From positions 16,645 through 80,644 of the forward strand of contig JAJDTX010000033.1 of assembly GCA_022826925.1 (NCBI GenBank): a stretch of DNA of 64,000 nucleotides, written 5' to 3'. The translations under genes were made by a program, and so were the position numbers. Position 1 is the first letter of the stretch. Each line of letters begins with the position of its first letter. The DNA is from Bryobacterales bacterium (GTDB lineage: Bacteria > Acidobacteriota > Terriglobia > Bryobacterales > UBA6623). Positions 17,115-25,965 of the stretch are shown here, piece by piece. The notes beneath the pieces were generated by a model that saw nothing but the letters and a program-made list of their open reading frames with translations, made no database searches and was not told the DNA's origin.

Positions 17115-17290
17115 GCGGCGCTGATCCGCGACCACTGGCAGAGCGAGAACTGCCTGCACTCCGGTCGTCCCGCTCCGTTTGCCTGCCGGCTCGGGTCCCG
17201 TCGCAACGAAGAGGAGAGTCCGCGAAATATGCGGCGGATCTCCCAGATCGGAGTTGTTACTGCTCATTTACATGATTGGTCAGAGAACTT

Positions 17291-17340
17291 GCAAGATTTG
17301 CAAGATTTGCGTTGATCGGAAGGCCTGTCGGGCCTACACT
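17291..17340 (+). promoter_or_regulatory. putative promoter of the Oar-like receptor gene with a tandem 9-mer
   Basis: TTGATC (17312-17317) and TACACT (17335-17340) are spaced by 17 bases, a reasonable sigma70-type pair. Directly upstream a 9-base unit GCAAGATTT is repeated twice in tandem (17291-17308), a possible activator site. The coding start is at 17481, leaving a leader of about 130 bases. Confidence 0.4.
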
Positions 17341-17480
17341 GTGGTCGGCCGAACGGGCTGAGTGCCGAATCGGCGAAAGGGGTACCGGCCTACACGATCA
17401 CCACGCGGAGCCCTTGGTTGCATCAACTCGGACCTCTCCGGTGACCGAAACGGTTCCGGAAGCCTGCCGGAGGGAACGAA

Positions 17481-20400
17481 ATGCAACACAAGACCAGACC
17501 GTACGTGATCCTAGCTGCGTTGTTCGCTTGCGCCGCAACGCTGAGTGCACAAGTCGACACGGGGGTGCTGAGCGGAACTGTTTCCGACGCCTCGGGAGCG
17601 GTCATTCCGGGTGCGAGCGTGGAGGTCCTCAACACCGCCACGAACTACCTGTTGACGCGGGAGACGAATGCTTCCGGATTGTACGTTTCCCCTCCGTTGC
17701 CACCAGGACCCTACCGAATCACGATTTCCAGCGAGGGCTTTCGGACAGTGGCGAAAGAAGTCGCGCTGAACCTTTCGGAGAGAATCGCGGTCGACTTCGA
17801 ACTCGAAATCGGTGCCGTGGCCGAGTCGGTCGACGTGGAAGCCATCGGCGCGGTCCTACAGACCGAGACCGCCACACTGAGCACGTTGCGCTCCGAGGAG
17901 GAGGTCAAGGAACTCCCGAACATCTCCCGGAACTTCGTGGACCTGATGCGCTACAGCGCAGGAGTCGTCTTGGCCCAACCTCACAACTCCGGCCTGCCGC
18001 TGTCTCAGATTCGCGGTAGCACGGTGTCGTCTGTGAACGGCGGACACATGACGGACAACAACTTCATGATCGACGGCCTTCAGAACAACAGCAACCATCA
18101 GGGCCAAGGCGTGATGGTCTTCCCTGAGATCGAAGCACTCGAGCAATACCGCGTGGAGACTTCCGCGCCCGACGCACGCTATGGACGAACGGGCGGGACG
18201 CTGAACATGGGCTACAAGTCCGGCACCAACGAATTCCACGGATCGGCCTTTTGGTTCCTGCGCAACGATGCCCTTGACGCGAGGAATTTCTTCAATACCG
18301 GCGATAAGACCCCGCTGCAGAGGAACATGGTGGGTGGCACGGTCGGCGGGCCACTCGGTCGCAAGGACAGCTCGACATTCTTCTTCCTCTCGTACGAGGG
18401 GACGCGAACACGTCAGAGCACTACGAACATCGCAAGCGTCCCAACGGAGCTGATGAGGACTGGAGACTTCAGCGAGGTGGCCGGCAGGAACCGCATATTC
18501 GATCCGCTCACATCGACTCGGAACGAGGCGAACAGGCTCGTCCGCGAGCCGTTCGCGAACAATTCGATTCCGGATGCACGCTTCAGCCAACAGGGGCTGG
18601 CGGTCCTTCGGCACTTTCCAGATCCGACGGATCCTGGCCTGGCAGCCAACTTCACCACGGCGGCCCGCAACACCCAAGATACCGACCAAGGCACGGTCAA
18701 GATCGATCGGGACTTCAGCGGAGGATCGCGCGGATTCTTCCGCCTTACGAGAGGCCGGGCCGACTTCGTCAACGGGTTCTCCAACATCCTGGGCCCCGTA
18801 GCAACGCCTTTTGTCCAAGTCCAGGCACCCGCGACACAGATCGTGGTCAGCCACACGCAGATCATCAGCCCCAGAACCATCAATCAAGTCCGCGTCGGAT
18901 TCACGCGCGAGGACTTGAGAGGCACTTCTCTGAACGGCGACCGCAATACTGCAGAGGAGTTTGGGATTCCAAACGTAAACGTGGACGAGTACACGACCGG
19001 GCTGTCCGGCATTACCGCCGCCGGGTACCCACGTCTGGGAGACAACTTTTGGAACCCGGCAATCCTGCCAATGAACAACATTCAGTTCAGCGACAACTTC
19101 GAGATGACGCGCGGCAACCACAGCTTCCGGTTCGGGTTCGATGCGGTGCGTCGCCACACCAACGGCTTCCAGACTTCTAGGCCTCGAGGAGACTTCGGAT
19201 TCTCTCTCAGATACACGAACAATCCGGCCAACGCAAGGAACACGGGATTCGGCCCTTCTGAGCTGCTGCTAGGGAAACCCGCGACGGTCCTGCTCGTGTA
19301 CATGCAAGGCACTCGCGGAATGCGTAGGACCGACTACGCGAGCTACTTCCAGGATGACTGGAAAGTTACCCAGCGATTCACGCTCAACATCGGGCTCCGC
19401 TGGGAGCTTCTGGCGGACTACCCGCAAACCGAAGTTGGCGACCGGCTGATTCAGTTCGATATAGAGTCCGGGAATCCTGCTCCGGTCAACGAAGGCCCGT
19501 TCCCGTGGAGGAGTGGCATTGCGAATGATCTGAATAACTGGGCGCCCCGCGTAGGGATGGCCTACCGCATCGGGAACAGCACAGTCATTCGCGCCGCGTA
19601 CGGCATCTACTACAACGGCCAGCCGATTCACCTCAATGCGGGCCTACTCTCGCAAGCACCCTTCTTCACGAACACGCGAGTGGTCAACTCCCAAGGCGAT
19701 TTCGAGGGTGCCCGAAGCTTGGCCGACGGTCCCCTACGGACCAGGGAACTCCTCTCTCCGGGGCAGAGCCGGCGGGGCTACGATCCCAACAGCTACGCCA
19801 TTCCGTACATGCAGCAATGGAACATTGCGATCCAGCAGCAGCTTCCGGCCCAGCAGCAGCTGACCGTTGCTTACGTTGGATCGAAGGCAACTGCGCTGCG
19901 CCAGGGGATCAACTTCAACCAGGCCGTGCCGGGAGCCGGGCCCGTTGCCAGCCGCCGACGCTGGCCGAGTCACGCGAATGTCCTCATCGTGCAGACCCGG
20001 GGAAATTCCAACTATCACAGCCTCCAAACCACCCTCCGCAAGCACTTTTCCAGAGGCTTGCAGTACCAACTCAACCACACTTGGGCGCACAACATCGGGG
20101 AAACAACCGGTGGCTTGCCGATCACGGACTTCTCCGGGAATCGGGCCAACAGCGCCCTGGACCTTCGCCATTCGGTCAACGCGACCGTTGGATATGATCT
20201 GCCGATCGGCAGCGGCAAGGCGCTGCTCGGCGACGCATCCGGCGTTCTCGACCAGATTGTCGGCGGATGGAAGATCAACGGGGTGATGACTCTCACGGAC
20301 GGCTATTGGTTCAGCCCAGCCGGGCCGAATACGCTGAACATCGGCGAAGGAACCAGGCCGGACCGGATTGCTGACGGAAATCTGCCTGACAGCCAGCAGA

Positions 20401-20717
20401 CGATTCAGCGCTGGTTCGACACCGATGCGTTCGTGGCACCGGGCTTCCGGCAGTGGGGCAACTCGGGACGCAACGTGCTCCATGGCCCGGGAACGAAGCT
20501 GGCGAACGTGTCGGTCCACAAGAACTTCAGCGTCGGCGAGGGGAAACGACTCCAGTTCCGGGCGGAGTTCTTCAACGTGACGAACACTCCGCACTTTAAC
20601 AACCCGGCTTCGAACATCAGATCGCCTGCCGTGGGGCGGATCACCAGGGCGGGCAGCGAGAACCGGTTCCAACGCACGCAGCGCCTCTTGCAGTTCGGAT
20701 TGAGGTTCGTGTTCTGA
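17481..20717 (+). CDS. Oar-like TonB-dependent receptor with carboxypeptidase regulatory-like domain
   Basis: 1078-residue outer-membrane protein. A signal peptide (YVILAALFACAATLSAQ) is followed by a carboxypeptidase-regulatory-like beta-sandwich (about residues 27-110: LSGTVSDASGAVIPGASVEV, SGLYVSPPLPPGPYRI). A plug-like region follows (about 120-260, with VNGGHMTDNNFMIDG) and then a long beta-barrel ending in LLQFGLRFVF, whose terminal Phe is typical of outer-membrane barrels. Such proteins are greatly expanded in Acidobacteriota and are thought to import or bind glycans/peptides with TonB energy. A CGGAGGGA ribosome binding site (17469-17475) precedes ATG 17481. It begins a plus-strand cluster with an oxidoreductase, a sulfatase and a DUF1080 protein, which suggests a carbohydrate substrate; the exact ligand is unknown. 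Confidence 0.9.
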   Translation: MQHKTRPYVILAALFACAATLSAQVDTGVLSGTVSDASGAVIPGASVEVLNTATNYLLTRETNASGLYVSPPLPPGPYRITISSEGFRTVAKEVALNLSERIAVDFELEIGAVAESVDVEAIGAVLQTETATLSTLRSEEEVKELPNISRNFVDLMRYSAGVVLAQPHNSGLPLSQIRGSTVSSVNGGHMTDNNFMIDGLQNNSNHQGQGVMVFPEIEALEQYRVETSAPDARYGRTGGTLNMGYKSGTNEFHGSAFWFLRNDALDARNFFNTGDKTPLQRNMVGGTVGGPLGRKDSSTFFFLSYEGTRTRQSTTNIASVPTELMRTGDFSEVAGRNRIFDPLTSTRNEANRLVREPFANNSIPDARFSQQGLAVLRHFPDPTDPGLAANFTTAARNTQDTDQGTVKIDRDFSGGSRGFFRLTRGRADFVNGFSNILGPVATPFVQVQAPATQIVVSHTQIISPRTINQVRVGFTREDLRGTSLNGDRNTAEEFGIPNVNVDEYTTGLSGITAAGYPRLGDNFWNPAILPMNNIQFSDNFEMTRGNHSFRFGFDAVRRHTNGFQTSRPRGDFGFSLRYTNNPANARNTGFGPSELLLGKPATVLLVYMQGTRGMRRTDYASYFQDDWKVTQRFTLNIGLRWELLADYPQTEVGDRLIQFDIESGNPAPVNEGPFPWRSGIANDLNNWAPRVGMAYRIGNSTVIRAAYGIYYNGQPIHLNAGLLSQAPFFTNTRVVNSQGDFEGARSLADGPLRTRELLSPGQSRRGYDPNSYAIPYMQQWNIAIQQQLPAQQQLTVAYVGSKATALRQGINFNQAVPGAGPVASRRRWPSHANVLIVQTRGNSNYHSLQTTLRKHFSRGLQYQLNHTWAHNIGETTGGLPITDFSGNRANSALDLRHSVNATVGYDLPIGSGKALLGDASGVLDQIVGGWKINGVMTLTDGYWFSPAGPNTLNIGEGTRPDRIADGNLPDSQQTIQRWFDTDAFVAPGFRQWGNSGRNVLHGPGTKLANVSVHKNFSVGEGKRLQFRAEFFNVTNTPHFNNPASNIRSPAVGRITRAGSENRFQRTQRLLQFGLRFVF

Positions 20718-21010
20718 TCGCGTCGACCGAGCCCGTTGCCGGAGCGGAGGGAGGCGGCTGCGCAACGGTCGCCCCCTTCGTAGCCAGGCTGTGAGGGCGG
20801 GCCGAGACGAGCGCAAACGTACCCATCGTTCGAAGCCCCCCTAGCATCGCTTCTGTTTCCGAAACCGGCCTCCACAATGCGTGTGGATTGGTGGCAGACC
20901 GTGAGGTCGATGCTGCCATCGACAGTCTTGGGAAGCCAGCTACATGTATAGTGCAATGTGTCGACGGGGTTTCGGCATCGGGCCGAGCCCTCTTCGCAAG
21001 GAGTACCGCT
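20718..21010. other. intergenic region upstream of the Gfo/Idh/MocA gene
   Basis: No gene seen. A TGTATAGT (20944-20951 region) resembles a -10 element and lies 60 bases before the next start; no good -35 was found. A ribosome binding site AAGGAG (20998-21003) belongs to the downstream gene. Confidence 0.3.
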
Positions 21011-22360
21011 ATGGACACCAAGACCGCTTCTAGACGTTCGTTTCTAGCGCATGCCGCTGCCGCTCCGGCCGTTGCCGCTGCGCCTGCGGCTTCGCGTGTG
21101 CTTGGGGCCAATGACCGCATCAACATCGGCATGATCGGCACGGGCTCGAAGGGCCGCTCGCATCTCCGCCGGCTGGTGGCTCGGGCCAGCGACCAGGACG
21201 ACGTCCGCGTCACCGCAATCAGCGACATCTACCGCAAGCGGCGCGAGGAGGCGCTGGATCTCGCGCAACTCGGCGGAGAGCGAGGCTACGTCGACTACCG
21301 CGAGGTGCTCGCGCAGCCGGACATCGACGCGGTCTGGATCTCGACCCCTGACCACTGGCACGCCACCATGACCTTGGACGCTTTCGCCGCGGGCAAGGAT
21401 GTCTACTTGGAAAAGCCGATGACCTATACCATCGAGGAGGCGCGCCGCATTGCCGAGGCGGTCGAGAGCACTGGACGGGTCCTTCAGGTAGGCAGCCAGC
21501 ATGTTTCGGACCAGCGCTATCACGAAGCCCGCAAGGTCATTGATGAAGGCTGGATCGGACCAGTGCTCTGGGCGCAGAACACGTACTGTCGAAACTCGCT
21601 GTATGGCGAGTGGAACTACACGGTCGATCCTGAAGGCACGCCCGAAAATATCGACTGGGAGAAGTTCTTGGGCAACGCGCCGTCACGGCCGTTCAGCCCC
21701 GAGCGCTTCTTCCGCTGGCGCAAGTACTGGGACTACTCTGGCGGGATCGCGACCGACCTCTTCTACCACCGTCTGGCTCCTCTGATGTTGATGATGGGCA
21801 AGAAATTCCCCAGCCGCGTGAGCGGACACGGCGGGATCTATGTGCATCGCGAACGCGAAGTCCCCGACACCTACGCCACCGTCATCGAGTACGGAAGCCA
21901 TTACGTCAACCTGTCTGCCTCGATGGCGTCGTCGGCGGGCAATGTCGGCATGCCCACCGTGGTGTACGGGCACGAGGGAGCGATTACGTTTCTGCCGGAT
22001 GCGATCGAAGTCAGGCCCGAGTACCAGTTCGCCTCCAAGTTCCGCGAATCCACCGGTCAAGATGTCCTGCGCATCGAAGTCGAGCAGGCGGACGTCAGCA
22101 ACGCTCACATCGGCAACTTCCTCGATTGCATGCGCGACCGTTCCAAGCCGGTCTTCGATGCGCAGTTCGGCTATCAGGCGATGGCGGCGATTCGCCTCGG
22201 CGTGGACTCCTACCGCAGCGGTCGCATGATGGCCTTCGATCCGCACGGTCAGCGCGTGCTTCCGTTCGCCGGGCCGAGGCCGGGCTACGAGGGTTCCGGC
22301 AAGAACTTTGAGGAGCCGCCGCGGCGGCCGCCTCGCAACCAGGGCCGCACGAGCGGATAA
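21011..22360 (+). CDS. Gfo/Idh/MocA-family oxidoreductase, Tat-exported
   Basis: 449-residue NAD(P)-dependent sugar or inositol dehydrogenase-like protein. ASRRSFLAHAAAAPAVAAAPA is a Tat signal (RRSFL), so it should act in the periplasm, with cofactor pre-bound. The Rossmann fold starts at NIGMIGTGSKGRSHL; the EKPMTY block (Lys of EKP is the catalytic/cofactor-adjacent residue) and the C-terminal substrate domain with DLFYHRLAPLM are typical. An AAGGAG 7 bases upstream of ATG 21011 decides the start over a longer frame beginning at 20888. It lies between the Oar-like receptor and a sulfatase and probably oxidises a sugar released from a glycan. Substrate unknown. Confidence 0.9.
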   Translation: MDTKTASRRSFLAHAAAAPAVAAAPAASRVLGANDRINIGMIGTGSKGRSHLRRLVARASDQDDVRVTAISDIYRKRREEALDLAQLGGERGYVDYREVLAQPDIDAVWISTPDHWHATMTLDAFAAGKDVYLEKPMTYTIEEARRIAEAVESTGRVLQVGSQHVSDQRYHEARKVIDEGWIGPVLWAQNTYCRNSLYGEWNYTVDPEGTPENIDWEKFLGNAPSRPFSPERFFRWRKYWDYSGGIATDLFYHRLAPLMLMMGKKFPSRVSGHGGIYVHREREVPDTYATVIEYGSHYVNLSASMASSAGNVGMPTVVYGHEGAITFLPDAIEVRPEYQFASKFRESTGQDVLRIEVEQADVSNAHIGNFLDCMRDRSKPVFDAQFGYQAMAAIRLGVDSYRSGRMMAFDPHGQRVLPFAGPRPGYEGSGKNFEEPPRRPPRNQGRTSG

Positions 22361-22402
22361 GGCCGCACGGCACGGCGCCGGCGGCTTTGCTACCGTTTTT
22401 TC

Positions 22403-23842
22403 ATGCTCTACCGCTGTATCGCGGCGTTGTTGCTGGTCTGGGCCTCGGCTTCGGCCCAGGACAAGCTCAACGTCTTGTTCATCGCCACCGATGACATGAA
22501 CAACGACTTGGGGACCTACGGGCACCCCGTGGTCAAGACGCCGAACTTCGACCGGCTCGCCCGCCTCGGCATTCGCTTCGACCAGGCCTACTGCAACTAC
22601 CCGGTGTGCAATCCGAGCCGCGCGTCGCTGCTGACGGGCCTCTACCCCGACCAGACCAAGGTCCGCAACAACGCGGTCTACTTCCGGAACACGATCCCGA
22701 GCGTCAAGACGCTGCCGCAGATGTTCCGCGACAACGGCTACTTCGTTGCCCGCGTGGGCAAGATCTATCACTACGGCGTCCCCACGCAGATCGGCGAGAA
22801 CGGCCTAGACGACCCAGCGTCTTGGGAGGAACGGGTCAACCCCCGCGGCCGTGACAAGTGGGAAGAGGATCAGATCTATTCGATCGATCCCGTGACCGGC
22901 AACATGGGCGGCACCCTGAGCTGGATGGCCCAGGACGGAACTGACGAGGAGCAGACCGACGGGATCGGCACGACCGCGGCGATCGAACTGCTGGAGCGGG
23001 AGCGCGACCGGCCGATCTTCTTGGCAATGGGCTTCTACCGCCCCCACACGCCGTACGTTGCGCCGAAGAAGTACTTCTTTCAATATCCCCTGCACTTGGT
23101 GCGCCTGCCCGCCGAGCCCCTTGACGACCTCGTCGACGTTCCTCCGGCAGCGTGGGTGGATCGCCCTTTCCAGCTCAACCTTTCGAGGCAGAAGCAGCGG
23201 GAGGCCATACAGGCCTACTATGCCTCGATCAGCTTCGTCGACACCCAGCTCGGCCGGCTGCTCGATGCCTTGGAACGGCTCGACATGATGGATGAAACGC
23301 TGATCGTGTTCTGGTCCGATCACGGCTACCACATGGGCGAGCACAAGCTCTGGCAGAAGACGACCTTGTTTGAGAATTCGGCGCGCGTGCCCTTCTTCGT
23401 CGCCTCGCCCGCGCACCGCAAGACCGCCGGCCTGAGCACGCGCGCGCTGGCCGAGCTGGTGGATGTCTACCCCACCTTGGCCGAGCTGTGCGGTCTGGAC
23501 CCTCCCAAGCACTTGGCCGGAGAGAGCCTGGTGCCGATTCTTGAAGATCCCACGGGGTCCGTCCGCGAATCCGCTCTCACCACGTTCGACACGAGCGATC
23601 GCGTGAATCCTCGTCGGCCGTTGCGTCCCAGAGCCGTCGGCTATACCGTGCGCACGGATCGCTGGCGCTACACCGAGTGGGGTCCGGACGGGGCAGAGGG
23701 GGTTGAGTTGTACGACCACTGGAACGATCCGAAGGAGTATGTGAACCTCGCCCGCGCGCCGAGCGAGCAGGAAACCGTCTTGCGGCTGAAGAGGCTCCTC
23801 AAGCGGCGTGTTGCGGATGCCACGGCGCCGCCCGACCTGTAG
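22403..23842 (+). CDS. iduronate-2-sulfatase-like sulfatase
   Basis: 479-residue secreted sulfatase. A signal peptide (MLYRCIAALLLVWASASA) precedes LFIATDDMNNDLGTYGHP, which holds the paired Asp metal ligands. VCNPSRASLLTG (Cys about 69) is the C-x-P-x-R formylglycine site. GFYRPHTPYVAPKKYF and SDHGYHMGEHKLWQK are characteristic of the iduronate-sulfatase subgroup. It starts with ATG 22403, 42 bases after the oxidoreductase; TACCGT (22391-22396) sits 6 bases before the ATG and no Shine-Dalgarno sequence is seen, so it may start a leaderless transcript. It would remove sulfate from a uronic-acid-type residue; which polymer is not known. Confidence 0.9.
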   Translation: MLYRCIAALLLVWASASAQDKLNVLFIATDDMNNDLGTYGHPVVKTPNFDRLARLGIRFDQAYCNYPVCNPSRASLLTGLYPDQTKVRNNAVYFRNTIPSVKTLPQMFRDNGYFVARVGKIYHYGVPTQIGENGLDDPASWEERVNPRGRDKWEEDQIYSIDPVTGNMGGTLSWMAQDGTDEEQTDGIGTTAAIELLERERDRPIFLAMGFYRPHTPYVAPKKYFFQYPLHLVRLPAEPLDDLVDVPPAAWVDRPFQLNLSRQKQREAIQAYYASISFVDTQLGRLLDALERLDMMDETLIVFWSDHGYHMGEHKLWQKTTLFENSARVPFFVASPAHRKTAGLSTRALAELVDVYPTLAELCGLDPPKHLAGESLVPILEDPTGSVRESALTTFDTSDRVNPRRPLRPRAVGYTVRTDRWRYTEWGPDGAEGVELYDHWNDPKEYVNLARAPSEQETVLRLKRLLKRRVADATAPPDL

Positions 23843-23941
23843 GCCTTAGCTGGCTCGGCCTCTTGGAGTAACATTGGGGGGCGCGGCATGCGGTGCGCCA
23901 ATCACGAGCCCGATCCACACTGCCGCCGAGGGGTTAGACCG

Positions 23942-24580
23942 ATGCAACCAAGGCCGAATGCAATTGACCGTCGCGGATTCTTGGCCGCTGTCGCCGCGGG
24001 CCTGGCGGTTCCCGCCGCCAGCGGCGCCGAGGAGGGGTTCGAACCGCTGTTCAATGGCAAGGATCTCACCGGCTGGGAGGGCGACCCGTTCTTATGGAAG
24101 GTCGAAGACGGCATGGTGGTTGGTCGCTCCCCGGGCATTGCCTACAATGACTTCCTCACTACTGTCGAGGAGTACTCGGATTTCATCCTGCGGTTCCAGA
24201 TCCAACTCGTTGACAACGTCGGCAATAGCGGCGTGCAGATCCGCAGCCGCCGGGTCTCGGGCTCGATGGAGATGATCGGCTACCAGGTCGACGTTGGCCC
24301 GAGCTGGTGGGGCAGCTTGTACGACGAGTCGCGGCGCAGGGTCACCTTGGCGGCTCCGTCCGAGGCCACGATCAAGAAGGCGCTCAAGCCGACAGACTGG
24401 AATGACTACGAGGTGCAGGCGAGCGGCAAGCACATTGTGCTCAAGCTGAACGGGGTGGTCACGGTGGACTACACCGAGGAAGACGAAAGCATTGAGCAAA
24501 CAGGGCTTATCGGACTGCAAGTGCACTCCGGGCCGCCGCTGGAAGCGAGATTCCGCAATATCCGCATCAAGCGACAGTAG
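23942..24580 (+). CDS. DUF1080 (3-keto-disaccharide hydrolase family) protein, Tat-exported
   Basis: 212 residues. The N-terminus DRRGFLAAVAAGLAVPAAS is a Tat signal. The rest is the concanavalin-like DUF1080 fold: FEPLFNGKDLTGWEG, FLWKVEDGMVVGRS, NSGVQIRSRRVSG, DWNDYEVQASGKHIVLKLNG and QTGLIGLQVHSGPP blocks are all present. Members act on 3-keto-glycosides or bind sugars, and commonly sit next to Gfo/Idh/MocA oxidoreductases that make the 3-keto sugars, as here. The start at ATG 23942 is favoured by the signal peptide; a GAGGGG lies about 11 bases upstream. The DUF1080 call is firm, the enzymatic role is inferred from the neighbourhood. Confidence 0.88.
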   Translation: MQPRPNAIDRRGFLAAVAAGLAVPAASGAEEGFEPLFNGKDLTGWEGDPFLWKVEDGMVVGRSPGIAYNDFLTTVEEYSDFILRFQIQLVDNVGNSGVQIRSRRVSGSMEMIGYQVDVGPSWWGSLYDESRRRVTLAAPSEATIKKALKPTDWNDYEVQASGKHIVLKLNGVVTVDYTEEDESIEQTGLIGLQVHSGPPLEARFRNIRIKRQ

Positions 24581-24598
24581 GCCCGGTGTGGGCCGGGC
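24581..24598 (+). terminator. GC hairpin between convergent genes
   Basis: GCCCGG-tgtggg-CCGGGC begins at the base after the DUF1080 stop codon, in the gap between two converging genes. It lacks a T tract, so it may act as a weak bidirectional terminator or only as an RNA 3'-end stabiliser. Confidence 0.35.
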
Positions 24599-24637
24599 GG
24601 TTCAAAGCCCCCAGGCTTGAAGCGCGAGGCCTTGCGG

Positions 24638-25096
24638 CTAGTCGGGCCGCATCGCCTTGCGACTCGCCAACTCGCCGATGATCGGCACTTTCCACTCCTG
24701 TCCTTGCCACGCCATGTAGGCTGCCCAAGCCCAGCCTGCCGCCAGCACGAGGTGCATCAGATTCGACAGCAAGCCCTCGAGGAAGATGAAGGAGAGTGTC
24801 CAAGTCAGGCCCGCCAGAACGATGGATGACAGCGTCAGCAGCAAGCATTGGTAGCTGTGGAACCGTACGAACCTGTTGCGGCTGTATGGCTCGATGATCA
24901 GTAGCGCCAGCGCCGGAACTGGCGTGAAGTAAGCGAGCAGCCCGATCTGCCTCTCGTCAAAGCCGTCCAGTTCCGATCCCGCGTCCGTTCCAGCCTCGTT
25001 CCAGGCGGTACCGCTCCCGTGGTCGGTGCGAGCTCCGCACTGCCCACAGTAGCGGGTGCCGGCCAGCTCGGCGCCACACTGCGTGCAGTACTTCAT
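24638..25096 (-). CDS. zinc-ribbon plus DUF4870-like membrane protein
   Basis: 152 residues. The N-terminus MKYCTQCGAEL...YCGQCG is a zinc ribbon with two CxxC pairs. After an acidic linker a hydrophobic region with three or four transmembrane segments follows (LLAYFTPVPALALLI, LLLTLSSIVLAGLTWTLSFIF, LLSNLMHLVLAAGWAWAAYMAW), with the FVRFHSYQ motif typical of DUF4870/Tic20-like membrane proteins. Function is unknown. ATG 25096 is preferred; a GTG at 25102 adds two residues. GAGGGTGG immediately upstream could serve as a ribosome binding site. It is divergent from the glycerophosphodiesterase gene, with which it shares a 35-bp promoter gap. Confidence 0.8.
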   Translation of the reverse strand: MKYCTQCGAELAGTRYCGQCGARTDHGSGTAWNEAGTDAGSELDGFDERQIGLLAYFTPVPALALLIIEPYSRNRFVRFHSYQCLLLTLSSIVLAGLTWTLSFIFLEGLLSNLMHLVLAAGWAWAAYMAWQGQEWKVPIIGELASRKAMRPD

Positions 25097-25131
25097 TTCC
25101 ACCCTCTGACAGACTGGTAGTATAGCCGCTG

Positions 25132-25965
25132 ATGAAGCGTTCGCTCGCTGCGCAGGCTGGGCGTCGGGTTCGGCCGGCTGTCTTGGCCGGGGCGCTTGCC
25201 TGGCTGCCCCTCAGCGCGGCCGCAGTTGAAATCGTGGCCCATCGCGGCGCCTCGTACGACGCCCCCGAGAACACCCTGCCGGCGGTAGACCTGGGCTGGC
25301 AGCAAGGTGCGGATGCGGTGGAGGTCGATATCCACCAGACGAGCGACGGGAAAATCGTCGCGATCCATGACAGCGACACCAAGCGGGTGACCGGCCACCA
25401 AGGCGTTGTGGCTGACATGCGGTTGGATGAGCTCAACCTGTTGGACGCCGGATCTTGGAAGGGCGCGGCCTGGTCGGGCACCCGGATCCCGACGTTGGAG
25501 CAGGTGCTTGAAACAGTGCCGCCCGGCAAGACGCTAGTGGTAGAGATCAAGTGCTCCAGAGACGTTCTGCCGGAGCTGGAGAGCGTGCTGGATGCGTCCG
25601 GCAAGCGGGAGCAAGTCATGCTGATCGCGTTTGACTACGACACGATCAGCGAGGCGAAGCGACGCATGCCGGATCGGCGCTGTTATTGGCTGTACGGATT
25701 CTCGGGGCGAGAGGCGGAAGCCTATCGCGTGCGGTCGCAGGCCGACCTGCTGCAGCGGGTTCAGCAGGCCTCGCTCGACGGACTCGACGTCAGGTACAGC
25801 GGCGAGTGGACGGCCGACCTGGCGGGTGCGTTGCGCGAGCTGGGTAAGGCCCTCTATGTCTACACCGTCAATGATGCCGAACAGGCGCGCCGGCTGCGGG
25901 ATCTGGGCGTGGCCGGCATCACGACTGACCGGCCCGCGTACATCCGCAAGGCGGTGGCGGAATGA
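25132..25965 (+). CDS. glycerophosphodiester phosphodiesterase, secreted
   Basis: 277 residues, GDPD family. After a signal peptide (AVLAGALAWLPLSAAA) the catalytic motif VAHRGASYDAPENTLPAV appears (His/Arg/Glu of the HRG...ENT signature), then EVDIHQTSDGKIVAIHD (metal-binding Glu/Asp and His). KTLVVEIK is a later metal ligand. The family hydrolyses glycerophosphodiesters to glycerol-3-phosphate and an alcohol, here probably in the periplasm. TAGTAT (25118-25123) is 8 bases before the ATG and no ribosome binding site is visible, so translation may be leaderless. The last four bases overlap the next gene (ATGA). Confidence 0.9.
   Translation: MKRSLAAQAGRRVRPAVLAGALAWLPLSAAAVEIVAHRGASYDAPENTLPAVDLGWQQGADAVEVDIHQTSDGKIVAIHDSDTKRVTGHQGVVADMRLDELNLLDAGSWKGAAWSGTRIPTLEQVLETVPPGKTLVVEIKCSRDVLPELESVLDASGKREQVMLIAFDYDTISEAKRRMPDRRCYWLYGFSGREAEAYRVRSQADLLQRVQQASLDGLDVRYSGEWTADLAGALRELGKALYVYTVNDAEQARRLRDLGVAGITTDRPAYIRKAVAE

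Noticed and set aside
17856..19157. Long minus-strand open frame (433 codons) inside the Oar-like receptor gene.
   Set aside because: High-GC antisense shadow; no family-like sequence and the plus-strand product is a clear receptor.
24036..24045. GGTTCGAACC, resembling a tRNA T-loop.
   Set aside because: It lies inside the DUF1080 coding frame and no cloverleaf can be drawn around it.
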